Origin: Lachnospiraceae bacterium
GTDB taxonomy: Bacteria > Bacillota > Clostridia > Lachnospirales > Lachnospiraceae
Direction: 5' to 3'
Length of the DNA: 12,063 nucleotides
Assembly (NCBI GenBank): GCA_004556655.1
Contig: SFGF01000090.1
Span: 1 to 12,063, forward strand
This document shows positions 1 through 8,700 of the stretch, one piece after another. Below the pieces are notes generated by a model. It was not told the origin of the DNA. It saw only the letters and a program-made list of their open reading frames with translations, and ran no database searches. The position numbers were made by a program, and so were the translations under genes. Every line of letters starts with the position of its first letter. Within the stretch, counting starts at the first letter, position 1.

Positions 1-6
1 AGATAA

Positions 7-741
7 GTGAAAATTCTGACATGGCAAAATCCTGGGCAACTTTTTGTTGCTCAGGAACTTATAAATAAAGTTAAATTATAGTGTTGCGGAATTAAGGAAT
101 TACTGAAAAATGGCAAAGTTTCTAATTGGAAAGCTGTAGGAGGTTCTGCTTTACAAGGAGCCATTACAGGTGGAGTGGCAGGCTTGACGGGTGGAGCAAG
201 TTTGGTTACTACTGCAGCAGCCACAGGAACTGCCAATGCTGTTGGTGGAGTTGCTAATCGTGCTATACGAGGACAACATTCTACAGCAAGAGACGTATTG
301 ACAGACGCTACAGTCGGAACTATTTTTGGAGCAGGGGGAAAAATAATTGGTGCTGGTCTAAGTTCTTTAACTTCATCAGTGTCAAAACAAGCAACATCCA
401 AATTAACTCAATTGGCATCAAAGGTAATTGCCAATATGGGAGCAGGGAAAGGACCCGTTTATGGCACAAAAGTTCATTCCGCATTTGGTAAGATTGCAAA
501 TGGTATGAAAATAGGTAAGTATACCATTCGGACAGAAGTATCATATTTGAATGGGAATATTGTCAAGTATGGTACCAAAGGATCTGCTCGTATTGATGCT
601 GGTTTATATAATTCAAAAGGTGAATTAGTACATGTCTTTGATTTGAAAACAGGAGGTGCAAGATTAACACCTCAACAGGTTAAGCACATTCAAACCCAAA
701 CTCAAAAACAAGTACCTGTAACGGAAATAAGAGGAAACTAA
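7..741 (+). pseudogene. C-terminal remnant of a polymorphic (Rhs-type) toxin with a PD-(D/E)xK-like nuclease tip
   Basis: Frame 1 reads from codon 7 to a TAA at 739-741, broken only by an amber TAG at 79-81; a TAA at 4-6 lies just before. The first part (WQNPGQLFVAQELINKVK) resembles the stretch before a variable toxin tip. A Gly/Ala/Thr-rich pre-toxin segment with little charge follows (about 145-300). The last ~70 residues hold RIDAGLY (Asp codon 595-597), then a hydrophobic strand ending FDLKTG (Asp 640-642, Lys 646-648) and LTPQQ. That Asp...Asp-x-Lys pattern fits a restriction-endonuclease-fold toxin that would cut nucleic acid in a rival cell. After the amber codon no ATG is in frame; the first possible start is GTG at 175. 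This points to an orphan toxin tip without its delivery part rather than a working gene, though the gene may have begun left of the window. The toxin class is inferred from motif layout, not from a search. Confidence 0.6.
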
Positions 742-784
742 TCCTGATAGATTCAAGAAAAAGGGACGATTAGCATATTATACA

Positions 785-1309
785 TTGACTCATAAGACTG
801 GAGCAATTGTATTGGTTGGATTTTATTTAGATAATTCGATTGATCCAAATTCGTTCTTTGTTAACTATTTTGCTCAATGTCTTTATGTACCATTTTGTAC
901 CTATAACTTTAGCTTAGGGGACAGAATAGGTTCTTATTGGCAAATAGACAGAATGCCAGATCTTCAAGACAAAATAAATAATTTTGATGTATTCAACGAA
1001 CTGAATACATTTGAAGACTTTTTGGCAATATTGAAAAAGCATCCGTACTATGGCTCAAAAACAGGACGTGATGTGTATTTTGCTTTTACTAATTATATAT
1101 TAAAAGATTATGGCAAATCAGAGTATTTCTTAGATAAAATAATCTCATTGAGAAAAAAAGATGATAACTATCTTTTCTCTCACGAAATTGAGAATGCTCG
1201 TTTGATAAAAGAATGTATTGAATGTGACGATTACAACAAAGGCATTAGTCTCATCTTACAGTGGCAAGAGCAAACAATCAAAGGAATAGGATTAAAAATA
1301 AATGAGTAA
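785..1309 (+). CDS. Probable immunity protein for the adjacent toxin tip
   Basis: A 174-residue soluble, acidic to neutral protein with no signal peptide or membrane segment, rich in aromatic residues and helix-forming stretches near the end (LFSHEIENARLIKECIECDDY). I do not recognise its family. Its role is inferred from position: it starts 43 nt after the stop of a nuclease-type toxin tip on the same strand, where polymorphic toxin systems place the cognate immunity gene. The start is uncertain. TTG at 785 is the first recognised start codon, but the frame is open back to 731 and reads plausibly there (NPDRFKKKGRLAYYT), so the true N-terminus may be about 15 residues longer with its start codon lost by mutation. 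No clear Shine-Dalgarno is visible, as is common in Bacteroidetes. An intact immunity gene beside a broken toxin would be the usual state of an orphan module. Confidence 0.5.
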   Translation: MTHKTGAIVLVGFYLDNSIDPNSFFVNYFAQCLYVPFCTYNFSLGDRIGSYWQIDRMPDLQDKINNFDVFNELNTFEDFLAILKKHPYYGSKTGRDVYFAFTNYILKDYGKSEYFLDKIISLRKKDDNYLFSHEIENARLIKECIECDDYNKGISLILQWQEQTIKGIGLKINE

Positions 1310-1412
1310 AAATGTCATTTTGTTAAAATATTTTATAAAATATCAATTCTGTTTGATTGTAGTTTCCTGATTTAGGTTGACTACTTTAGATGAATATCTT
1401 AAAGATAGAAAG

Positions 1413-1460
1413 AAGGGTCGCATCATTACTCCTAAACAAAGTTTGATACGACCCTTTTTA
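1413..1460 (+). terminator. Intrinsic terminator after the immunity gene
   Basis: The arm AAGGGTCGCATC (1413-1424) pairs with GATACGACCCTT (1445-1456) with one C/A mismatch, and five T residues run at 1455-1459. The 20-nt loop holds a second small hairpin, AAAC-AAA-GTTT (1434-1444). It lies about 100 nt past the immunity gene and 28 nt before the end of the converging minus-strand fragment, so it may stop transcripts from both sides, although the T run favours the plus strand. Confidence 0.6.
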
Positions 1461-1487
1461 CGACACACATACTTCTAATTCTTTTTA

Positions 1488-1745
1488 TTATATCTTCTTC
1501 AGAATATAGCACTTTGACTTTTTACCATTTGGCCCATTACCAAATGAATCCAGTAAAATAACACTTTTATCCTCTCTCACCTTATAGAAAATATTGTCAC
1601 CGCTCGAAGGATGCACAAGCATCAAGATGTTGCCGTCAAGCACTTGGAAAGTACCACTTAACCTTTTCTGATCGTTCTGCTTTTCTTTGAATGTCTGTAT
1701 CAACAGGTAGGAAACTCTTGCCATCCTTTTTCGATTAAGTCTCAC
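1488..1745 (-). pseudogene. Short fragment, possibly the C-terminal end of an NlpE-like lipoprotein
   Basis: Eighty-five codons from a GTG at 1743-1745; an alternative ATG lies seven codons in (MARVSYLL). The sequence alternates beta-strand-like segments: YLLIQTFKEK, LSGTFQVLDGNILML, DNIFYKVREDKSVILLDSFG, and a final YILKK. This order (GTF/GTY strand, YKV strand, LLD-x-G turn, terminal Y-x-LKK) resembles the C-terminal half of the small NlpE-type beta-barrel domain found in copper-resistance and surface-sensing lipoproteins. The N-terminal half, the CxxC motif and any lipobox are absent, and an in-frame TAG lies two codons upstream, so this is most likely a gene remnant. The family call is weak. 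It runs towards the immunity gene. Confidence 0.35.
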
Positions 1746-2083
1746 AATCTACACTTTATCAGCTTTTGGCTTTCTTGCCAATGGTTATTATTCAATAATG
1801 GCTCTTTTTCTAACGATATGCTGTTTTTACCAAGAATTTACATAAAAGTTGTTATAATATATGTCTTATACGTGAAAAAGTTGTCACCTTTAGGATGGTT
1901 AAACTAAATTTGTTACTATCTATTTTTCTTATCACTAAATGAGTTACGCATTTTTATTTTTATCACTATATGGGTTGTCAGCGGATACCCATTATACCTA
2001 ACTAGGTTACTCTTTTTAAGGAGCTATCCCTAGAAAGGTTACGGTGATGATATTCTTTCAAATGCAAAGATACACATTTTCAA
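1746..2083. other. Non-coding stretch holding a phased dyad array
   Basis: No convincing reading frame occurs between the minus-strand fragment and the IS3 remnant. The stretch is AT-rich and its main content is the spaced 13-bp repeat array at 1840-2042, described separately. A minus-strand TATCTTTG (complement of 2065-2072) matches the Bacteroidetes -7 box TAnnTTTG, but no TTTG lies at the expected 19-21 nt distance, so it is only a weak promoter candidate. It would read leftwards through the array. Confidence 0.5.
1840..2042. repeat. Seven-copy array of a 13-bp imperfect dyad at 31-32 bp spacing
   Basis: The core GTTAC or GTTGT occurs at 1848, 1880, 1912, 1943, 1974, 2006 and 2038, giving intervals of 32, 32, 31, 31, 32 and 32 bp. 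Five copies have a fuller 13-mer of form CTAnnnnnGTTAC: CTAAATTTGTTAC (1904), CTAAATGAGTTAC (1935), CTATATGGGTTGT (1966), CTAACTAGGTTAC (1998) and CTAGAAAGGTTAC (2030). The best copy, CTAAC-TAG-GTTAC, is nearly a palindrome, as expected of a site bound by a dimer. The spacers are unrelated to one another. The interval equals three turns of B-DNA, so all sites face the same side. Degenerate copies may exist at 1784 (GTTAT) and 2069 (GATAC). The binding protein is unknown; a transposase, recombinase or regulator are all possible. Confidence 0.75.
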
Positions 2084-2984
2084 CTAATTAGAAGAATTTT
2101 CCCAAGGATTTTTCCACATTTTCTGCTGTGGCCCCACTTGAGTATGTGCAACTGATGGTGTTTGATTACCGATACTCATATGCGGTCTTTCGTCGTTATA
2201 AAACGCAATAATCCTGGTCAGTTCCTTCTTACATACTTTACGAGTAGGAATTGTCATTCTATAAAGCCATTCTGTTTTTAAAATGCCGTTTGCACGTTCT
2301 GCTATAGCATTCTCCAAAGGATCTCCTGTTTGAGTCATACTTATTTGTGAGCCATGACTTTTTAGGATAGATACATAATTCTGACTGCAATACTGGCTTC
2401 CTTTGTCAGAGTGATGAATGAGTCCTTTTGCAGTTTCTTCATCAATGCTTTTATATGCCATTTTAAGCGCTTCTAATGGATATACAGTTTCTAATGTTGG
2501 ACCAAGCCCATCCAACGATTTTATGGGAATACAGGTCTGTTATAAGCGAGAGATAGCACACACCTTCATTGGTTTCAACATAGGTGATGTCACTTGCCCA
2601 AATCTGGTTCGGATGGGTAGGAACTACTCCCTTAATCAGGTTTGGGTATTTGCGATAATTATGGTCGGAATCTGTTGTCTTATAGCGCCTACGGCGCTTT
2701 ATACGTACCATGAGTCCATGCTTACGCAGCATCTCAATAAATGCGTCACGACCAGGGAAGCAGCCAGTATCCTCAAACATCTGTTTCAATATGGCATGCA
2801 ACTTTGCAGCTCCTAAGCCAGGATTCGACTTACGATACTCACGTGCCTTTTCAATGATGATAGACTCAATGGCCTCTTCAGCAAAGCCGTCAGAGACATT
2901 GCGCTTATTATATGCTTGCCGGGTGAAACCAAACAGCCCGCATAGAGTGCCTAAACCTTGGCTCTGGCACTCTGTGCGGAGCAA
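2084..2984 (-). pseudogene. IS3-family transposase (orfB), frameshifted and missing orfA
   Basis: Two minus-strand frames together give one DDE integrase of the IS3 type. The first (2984 to about 2515) has the N-terminal part LCGLFGFTRQAYNK, the helical region, and WASDITYV with the first catalytic Asp at 2589-2591. The second (about 2515 to 2084) has HHSDKGSQY with the second Asp (2405-2407) and NAIAERANG with the Glu (2297-2299), followed by FYNDERPH. The frames meet near 2508-2515, in the GWA(L)GPTLET region, where loss of one base (probably a T in GCTTTGGT) explains the shift. The small helix-turn-helix orfA that normally precedes is absent, and upstream sequence passes directly into a different gene on the other strand. 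The element is therefore dead on two counts. Its insertion or later deletion removed the front of the peptide operon. Confidence 0.88.
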
Positions 2985-2997
2985 GCTTACTGTTTGG

Positions 2998-3183
2998 TAC
3001 CAGATTTTTTCTCACAGAAATATTGATATACTTTCTATAATCAATAGCAGTGACTTCCAATATCTTTGGAAATGCACTTGTGATCGTATTATTGAAATTA
3101 AAGATAATCCATTAAGATATAATATGTATGTGACAAATAATCTAAGAGAAGTTAGTAACGGTTTTTTCTCAATAATTTCATAA
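2998..3183 (+). pseudogene. C-terminal tail of an unknown gene of the peptide operon
   Basis: A frame ending in TAA at 3181-3183 reads about 60 residues of normal-looking protein (SIINSSDFQYLWKC, EIKDNPLRYNMYV, NLREVSNGFFSIIS). Left of about 2998 the same frame runs into the reverse complement of the IS3 transposase, so the front of this gene has been lost. Its stop is followed by one base and then the ATG of the exporter, a spacing that suggests translational coupling in one operon. I do not recognise the family. By position it would be an accessory protein of peptide production, export or immunity. Confidence 0.55.
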
Positions 3184-3184
3184 T

Positions 3185-5380
3185 ATGCTAAAAAGATTTC
3201 CTTTTATCAAACAAGAAGATTCCATGCTATGTGGAGTTGCATGCCTCCAAATGATATGTTCTTACTATGGAGAGCATTATTCTCGCGGCCTCATATCAGG
3301 CTTCTGTCATGCTACAACAGAAGGAGTCTCTTTGCTTGGTATTTGTGAGGCTGCGACATTCTTAGGCTTCAAGTGTCAACCAATCAAGGCGACTATAAAT
3401 TGTCTAAACTCAATAACATCTCCATGCATATTGCATTGGAATCAAAATCATTTTGTGGTTTTATACAAAGTAAAGAGCCATAAGAAGTTTTATGTTGCTG
3501 ATCCCAGTAAAGGATTGATATGTTTTTCATCAGAAGATTTCAAAAAGCACTGGATTAGCGCAGTATCTAATGGAGAAGAGAAAGGTGTTGTGTTGTTTCT
3601 TGAACCCACAGAAACTTTTGGTAAAATAAATGCAGTTAATGAACAAGATAAAAGACGTTCATTCCATTTTTTGGCAGGCTATTTACTACAGTATAGAAAA
3701 TATTTTATCCAAATTGTTTTAGGCCTGCTGTTGGGTTGTCTGCTTCAGCTAATCATGCCTTTTTTGACTCAGGCAATCGTTGATATTGGCATCAAACATA
3801 ATGATATAGGATTCATTTGGCTTGTTCTATTGGGAGAACTGATGATTGTTACCGGGCGTACAGCAACGGATTTTATACGCAGGTGGCTGCTGCTTCATAT
3901 ATCTATGCGGATAAACATTTCGTTGGTAAGTGATTTCTTTATTAAATTGTTGAAGTTGCCGATGTCGTTCTTCGACACGAAACTGATGGGCGATTTGTTA
4001 CAACGAATCGGAGACCATTCTCGTGTGCAGAATTTCCTTACCGGACAGGTCTTGAATGTGGTTTTCACATTCCTAAGTTTCATCATATTTGGTGTTGTCC
4101 TGTTCATTTACAACATGATAATTTTCTGCGTATTTGTTACCGGAAGCATTATTTACGGATTATGGATATCCTTATTCCTACGGCGTCGTAAGGTGCTTGA
4201 TTATGAGTTATTCGAGCAACAGGCGATTAACCAAAACAAAACATACCAGTTTATCACGTCGATGCAGGAGATAAAGCTGCAAGACTGTGAGCAGCGCAGG
4301 CGATGGGAATGGGAAGACACACAGGCCGACTTGTTTAAGGTTCAAATGAAGTCATTGAAGTTACAACAAACCCAAGAGGCCGGTTCCATATTCATCAATG
4401 AGGTCAAGAACATATTGATAACAGTTTTTGCTGCGACTGCTGTGATAAACGGTCAGATTACACTTGGCGCGATGCTTGCCATCCAGTATATTGTGGGGCA
4501 GCTCAACTCCCCGATTGAGCAATTTATGGCATTCATCTATTCTTTGCAGGATGTGAAAATCTCCCTTGAACGAATCAACGAGATTCATGAAGGTAAGAAC
4601 GAGGAATCCAAAGAGAATCAGGCAAAAGCATTTGATTCTGAAAAGTCAATCAGAATTGAGGGTATAGATTTCAAATACGATCCCCATGCTTTGAAGAAGA
4701 CGCTTGAGGATGTTTCATTTAACATACCATCTGGAAAAGTGACTGCTATTGTCGGAGCTTCGGGAAGTGGAAAAACCACCCTGATTAAACTTATGCTTGG
4801 TTATTATCGGGTTATGTCCGGATCAATCTCTATAGCAGGACGAAACATCAATGAATACAACCTCAAGTGGTGGCGTCGCCATTGTGGAGTGGTCATGCAG
4901 GACGGAGTGATATTCTCCGAGTCCATAGCCCGGAATATCGCTGTCGATGACGGAGAAGTGGATGTGGAGAGTTTGGAACAGGCCGCACGGATAGCCAACA
5001 TACATGATTATGTAATGTCGCTCCCATTGAAATACAACACTCTTATCGGGCGTGACGGAGTCGGACTGAGCCAAGGACAGAAGCAACGCATACTTATAGC
5101 TCGCGCAGTCTATAAGAACCCTGATTTCATCTTTTTAGATGAAGCGACCAATGCTCTTGATGCCCAAAACGAAAGGGCAATAGTTGAGAACCTTGACGAG
5201 TTCTATAAAGGTCGTACCGTGGTCGTGGTAGCGCACAGACTATCCACTGTAAAAAACGCAGACCAAATCATAGTTGTAGATGGTGGAAAGATAGTTGAAG
5301 TTGGTAATCACACTTCTCTCATTAAGAAAAAGGGTGTATATTATAATTTAGTTAAAAACCAGTTGGAATTAGGAAGTTAG
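3185..5380 (+). CDS. C39-peptidase-containing ABC transporter (bacteriocin/RiPP leader-cleaving exporter)
   Basis: A full-length 731-residue peptidase-ABC exporter of the inner membrane, which removes a double-glycine leader and exports the mature peptide using ATP. The C39 domain (residues 1-140) shows the oxyanion Gln10, catalytic Cys16 (QEDSMLCG), His89 (NQNHFVVLY) and Asp106 (VADPSKG). Hydrophobic membrane helices fill about 165-450. The nucleotide-binding domain has Walker A GASGSGKTT (524-532), a Q-loop VMQDG, signature LSQGQ (628-632), Walker B FIFLDE (Asp652, Glu653) and His684 in the switch loop. All catalytic residues are present. It begins one base after the stop of the truncated upstream gene and ends 77 nt before the precursor gene, its probable substrate. 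Base use is visibly more AT-rich up to about 3840 than in the transmembrane/ATPase part, which may mean a mosaic origin. Confidence 0.95.
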   Translation: MLKRFPFIKQEDSMLCGVACLQMICSYYGEHYSRGLISGFCHATTEGVSLLGICEAATFLGFKCQPIKATINCLNSITSPCILHWNQNHFVVLYKVKSHKKFYVADPSKGLICFSSEDFKKHWISAVSNGEEKGVVLFLEPTETFGKINAVNEQDKRRSFHFLAGYLLQYRKYFIQIVLGLLLGCLLQLIMPFLTQAIVDIGIKHNDIGFIWLVLLGELMIVTGRTATDFIRRWLLLHISMRINISLVSDFFIKLLKLPMSFFDTKLMGDLLQRIGDHSRVQNFLTGQVLNVVFTFLSFIIFGVVLFIYNMIIFCVFVTGSIIYGLWISLFLRRRKVLDYELFEQQAINQNKTYQFITSMQEIKLQDCEQRRRWEWEDTQADLFKVQMKSLKLQQTQEAGSIFINEVKNILITVFAATAVINGQITLGAMLAIQYIVGQLNSPIEQFMAFIYSLQDVKISLERINEIHEGKNEESKENQAKAFDSEKSIRIEGIDFKYDPHALKKTLEDVSFNIPSGKVTAIVGASGSGKTTLIKLMLGYYRVMSGSISIAGRNINEYNLKWWRRHCGVVMQDGVIFSESIARNIAVDDGEVDVESLEQAARIANIHDYVMSLPLKYNTLIGRDGVGLSQGQKQRILIARAVYKNPDFIFLDEATNALDAQNERAIVENLDEFYKGRTVVVVAHRLSTVKNADQIIVVDGGKIVEVGNHTSLIKKKGVYYNLVKNQLELGS

Positions 5381-5388
5381 TCAAAAGA

Positions 5389-5415
5389 GCCAATTGGTAG
5401 TAAATCACCATTGGC
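5389..5415 (+). promoter_or_regulatory. Hairpin in the leader of the precursor gene
   Basis: GCCAATTGGT (5389-5398) pairs with ACCATTGGC (5407-5415) as nine base pairs with one bulged T and an 8-nt loop. It sits 8 nt after the exporter stop and 43 nt before the precursor ATG. No T run follows, so it is not a standard terminator; it could be an mRNA stability or processing element that adjusts precursor against exporter levels. Confidence 0.45.
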
Positions 5416-5457
5416 AGATAATCAACATAATTATTAACATTTCAAAAACAAAAAAGA

Positions 5458-5676
5458 ATGAAAAAAAATCTTTTCGCGTTCGTAGAACGTAATGATTCCA
5501 ACAAACAGTTTGAGAATCATCTGAGTGCTTCAGTAATGGCACAAATCTTTGGAGGTGGCAATCAAGCAAATGCTGTCACCAAGTTAGAGGACAAAGTGCA
5601 ATATTGCAATCCTTGGTCGGATTGTGATGCGTGGAACTGTGCGCCTGATTGCCAATGTAAAAATAATCTGGCATAA
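5458..5676 (+). CDS. Double-glycine RiPP precursor peptide with a Cys/Trp/Asp-rich core
   Basis: A 72-residue peptide. Residues 1-33 form a charged leader ending SVMAQIFGG; cleavage after Gly33 fits best because Leu22, Met27 and Ile30 then fall at -12, -7 and -4, the usual hydrophobic positions of double-glycine leaders. The 39-residue core has its chemistry crowded into 49-67: Tyr49-Cys50-Asn51, Trp53-Ser54-Asp55-Cys56, Asp57, Trp59-Asn60-Cys61, Asp64-Cys65, Cys67. Five cysteines, three aspartates beside them and two tryptophans are targets typical of radical SAM maturases. The gene lies between its likely exporter and its likely maturase, flanked by hairpins. The leader style and context match what is known as the GG-Bacteroidales precursor/radical SAM system; I cannot confirm this by a search. 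The mature product is probably a secreted antimicrobial or signalling peptide. Confidence 0.85.
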   Translation: MKKNLFAFVERNDSNKQFENHLSASVMAQIFGGGNQANAVTKLEDKVQYCNPWSDCDAWNCAPDCQCKNNLA

Positions 5677-5684
5677 CTAACTAT

Positions 5685-5720
5685 GGAGAGGGGACTCTTC
5701 TTGGAATTGTTCCCCTCTCC
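5685..5720 (+). promoter_or_regulatory. Strong hairpin between precursor and maturase genes
   Basis: GGAGAGGGGA (5685-5694) pairs perfectly with TCCCCTCTCC (5711-5720) around a 16-nt loop, 8 nt after the precursor stop and 16 nt before the maturase ATG. An A run rather than a T run follows, so on the plus strand it should not be a full terminator. Partial attenuation or 3'-end protection of the precursor mRNA would give the usual excess of small precursor over enzyme. Confidence 0.6.
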
Positions 5721-5736
5721 TTAAAAAAATTATTCT

Positions 5737-8700
5737 ATGTATTGGTCTAAATATAACATGGTATTAGAATCTTCATACGGAAGATTTATTTATAACACTT
5801 ATACGAACAACCTGATGAAAATGGAGGCATCACTTATATCTTGTATAGACAAAATTATGGGTGGTGACTTTTCTGATTTATCAGAGGATGAAATATTAGT
5901 GCTTAAGAAGAATATGATATTAGTGGATGATGATACTAATATTTATCGTTCCATTAAATTACAACGCTCACTGTCCCGTTTAGATACCAGTTACCTGACA
6001 TTGACCATAGCACCGACAACAGCATGCAATTTCAAATGCGTTTATTGCTATGAATCGGGTATTGCGCCGTCGTCTGCAAAAGCTCAATCCGATTTGCTCG
6101 AAGACACGATGTCATTTGTTAAATTATTCAAGAACACAAAGTATTTGCGTGTTACATGGTATGGTGGAGAACCTCTGCTTCAATTTGAGTATATTGAGAA
6201 TTTATCGCACAGGCTAATGGAAATGTTTGACAACTATAACGCCCACATGATAACAAATGCCTATCTATTAGATAAGACGAAATCCGAGAAATTGAAAGAA
6301 TTGAAAATTACTGCCATTCAAGTAACGATTGACGGTTTGGAGGAAGTTCATAATAAACGCAGACCTCATAAACAGAACAATGACAGTTTTCAAAGAATTG
6401 TGCATAATCTTGACGATTTATTTTCTATATATCCTGAGATTTCTATTGGATTTAGAGTTAATGTTGACAAGTCTAATCAATCTGAATACTCTCGTATATA
6501 CAGTTTTCTCAAGGAGAGATACGGCAAATACAACATCAACATCCATCCTGGATACGTCACAGATGACTTCTCTGCAGAACCAAAAAACTGTTGTTTTGAA
6601 GCGGACGAAGTAAATAAGTTCGTTTTAGAACAATATGACAATCATAACATTCCGATTTCATTATATCCCCATCCTCTGTTTGGAGAATGTAGCGCACGTC
6701 ATATTACAAGTTTTGTCATTGGTCCAGAAGGAGAACTTTATAAATGCTGGAATGATATTGGCATCAAGGAGAAAACAATAGGGACAGTTAAAGAAGTTTC
6801 GTTGTCTAATGAGCTGCTATTGAAATATTTATTGGAAAACGACCCTCTCTCAGATACCAATTGTGAGAACTGTTCTTGTTTCCCTATATGCGAAGGAGGA
6901 TGTCCATATAAAAGAATATACCAAAAAGATGGTCAAGAAAATTTTTGCAAAGCAAAAAGAAAAGGCATTATTGACAAGCTCAAAAGGCATATTGATTTTA
7001 AGTATAAAAATAACAAAATAATTCAAGAGATGAAAGCATTATTCGTCATCATTATGGGATTATGCCTAAATGTATCGTATGCGCAGGAACCTGATACTAC
7101 AAAAACTTTGATTCAAGCCAAGGAACTTGATGAAGTGGTTGTCAAGGCATCTTATCTTACCCGCGAGAGTGACCATATTCTCGCAATTCCAACAAAAGAG
7201 CAGCGTAAACATGCTGTGACCGGTTATGACCTGTTGAACAATCTCATGATTCCAGGAGTGTCCGTTGAGCGTTCGACTGGAAGTGTAACAACCCCTGCCG
7301 GGGCTGCAACTCTCTACATTGATGGACGTGAAGTAGATTTTCGAGAGGTACAGTCATTGAGGCCGAAGGATATTGCTCGTGTGGAATATTTCGATGTACC
7401 GACAGGTAAATACGCCAAAGACGCATACGCTATAAATATTGTCATGAAACCACTCAACAATGGTGGCTACACACAGCTCGATGCGTTTCAGGGGGTTGGA
7501 TATCTTAATGGTGATTATAATTTGATTTCAAAATTTGTCACAGGAACCAAAAGCCTAAATCTTTGGGCAGGATATTCTTTGGAAAATCCCAAATCATCAA
7601 CGAACGAAAAAGAGGTCTTTAGATTTCCAGATTATCAGTTGAATAGACAACAATATTACAACAATGCCAGGAACAAGCAGACAGAAGAATATGTGCAGGC
7701 ATCAATAAGTAACCGGGGGAAAAAATATCTCTGGATGCTTCGAGGTGGTATGGCATGGAATGATATAAGAAACAATGTCAATAATGGAATAATGGACTAT
7801 TGGAAAACAGATGCACCTGTCAAGGACGGTAGTATTTTGAACCTTGATAGTCGAAACAAAACTTATCGTCCGAGTGTCTATTTCTACGGATTACACACAT
7901 TTTCCAACACAAAGTCGTTGGATTATGTATTTGATGGATATTATTCTCGGAACGACTATAACCGTTTCCATAATGAGGATGATGCGTCATTTCATTCACT
8001 TGTCAAAGAAGATTATTATTACGTCAAAGCGAATGCTAACTATTCAATGACGTTCAGTCATAGGAACAGATTAGCATTCAGCTTATTCGAGTTCATGAGA
8101 ATCAGTGATTCAGAGTACACCGGGACTTCAACATATAATCAAAATTTGCGTTCATCGGAAACTATCCTTTTTGCTGACTATTCCCAGCGTTTTGGAAGAT
8201 TCTTCTTTGATATCAACCCAGGACTATCATTCCTTACATATCGTTTAAGGGGGATGGAGTCGATCAATCATCTTACCCCGAGACTTCAGGCAAGAGCTAC
8301 ATATAAGATAGATAAAGTACAGCAACTTCAATTTACATTCGCTCTGGGAAATACTTATCCGAGGATAAATACTATAAACAATGTCGAACAACAGATAGAC
8401 CCTATTATCATTCTCAAAGGTAACCCGGATATGGATAATTCAATTCTTTTGAATCCACGATTAAGCCATACATTGAATCTTAACAAATTCGCTTTACAAA
8501 CAGGAGTGTCTTACTTCTACCAGAATCATTCAATTATTTCAGATTACTACATACGGGACGGACACCTCATTAGCACTTTTAGGGATGACTGTATCTATCA
8601 TCGCCCCAGTGCTGATATATCTATGACCTATAAACCTTCCGGTTCTCTCAATATGAAATTATCCGGTCAATGGATTGAACATTTGGTGCGGGGAGGGGCT

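Noticed and set aside
51..401. Minus-strand frame of 116 codons opposite the toxin remnant
   Set aside because: It is the reverse of the Gly/Ala/Thr-rich pre-toxin segment, giving a low-complexity Pro/Ala/Val sequence with no domain.
1782..1805. AT-rich palindrome ATTATT-C-AATAAT followed by a short T run as a terminator
   Set aside because: The stem is six A-T pairs and too weak to call; no complete gene ends just before it.
1840..2042. Phased repeats as a CRISPR array
   Set aside because: The shared unit is only about 13 bp and degenerate, spacers are 18-19 bp, and no cas gene is present.
3061..3068. TATCTTTG as a -7 promoter box for the exporter
   Set aside because: It matches TAnnTTTG, but no TTTG or TTG lies 19-21 nt before it, and it falls inside a coding remnant.
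2418..3183. Plus-strand open frames across the IS3 region
   Set aside because: They are antisense to the transposase, which has clear catalytic motifs on the minus strand. Only the last part of one frame, after about 2998, looks like real protein.
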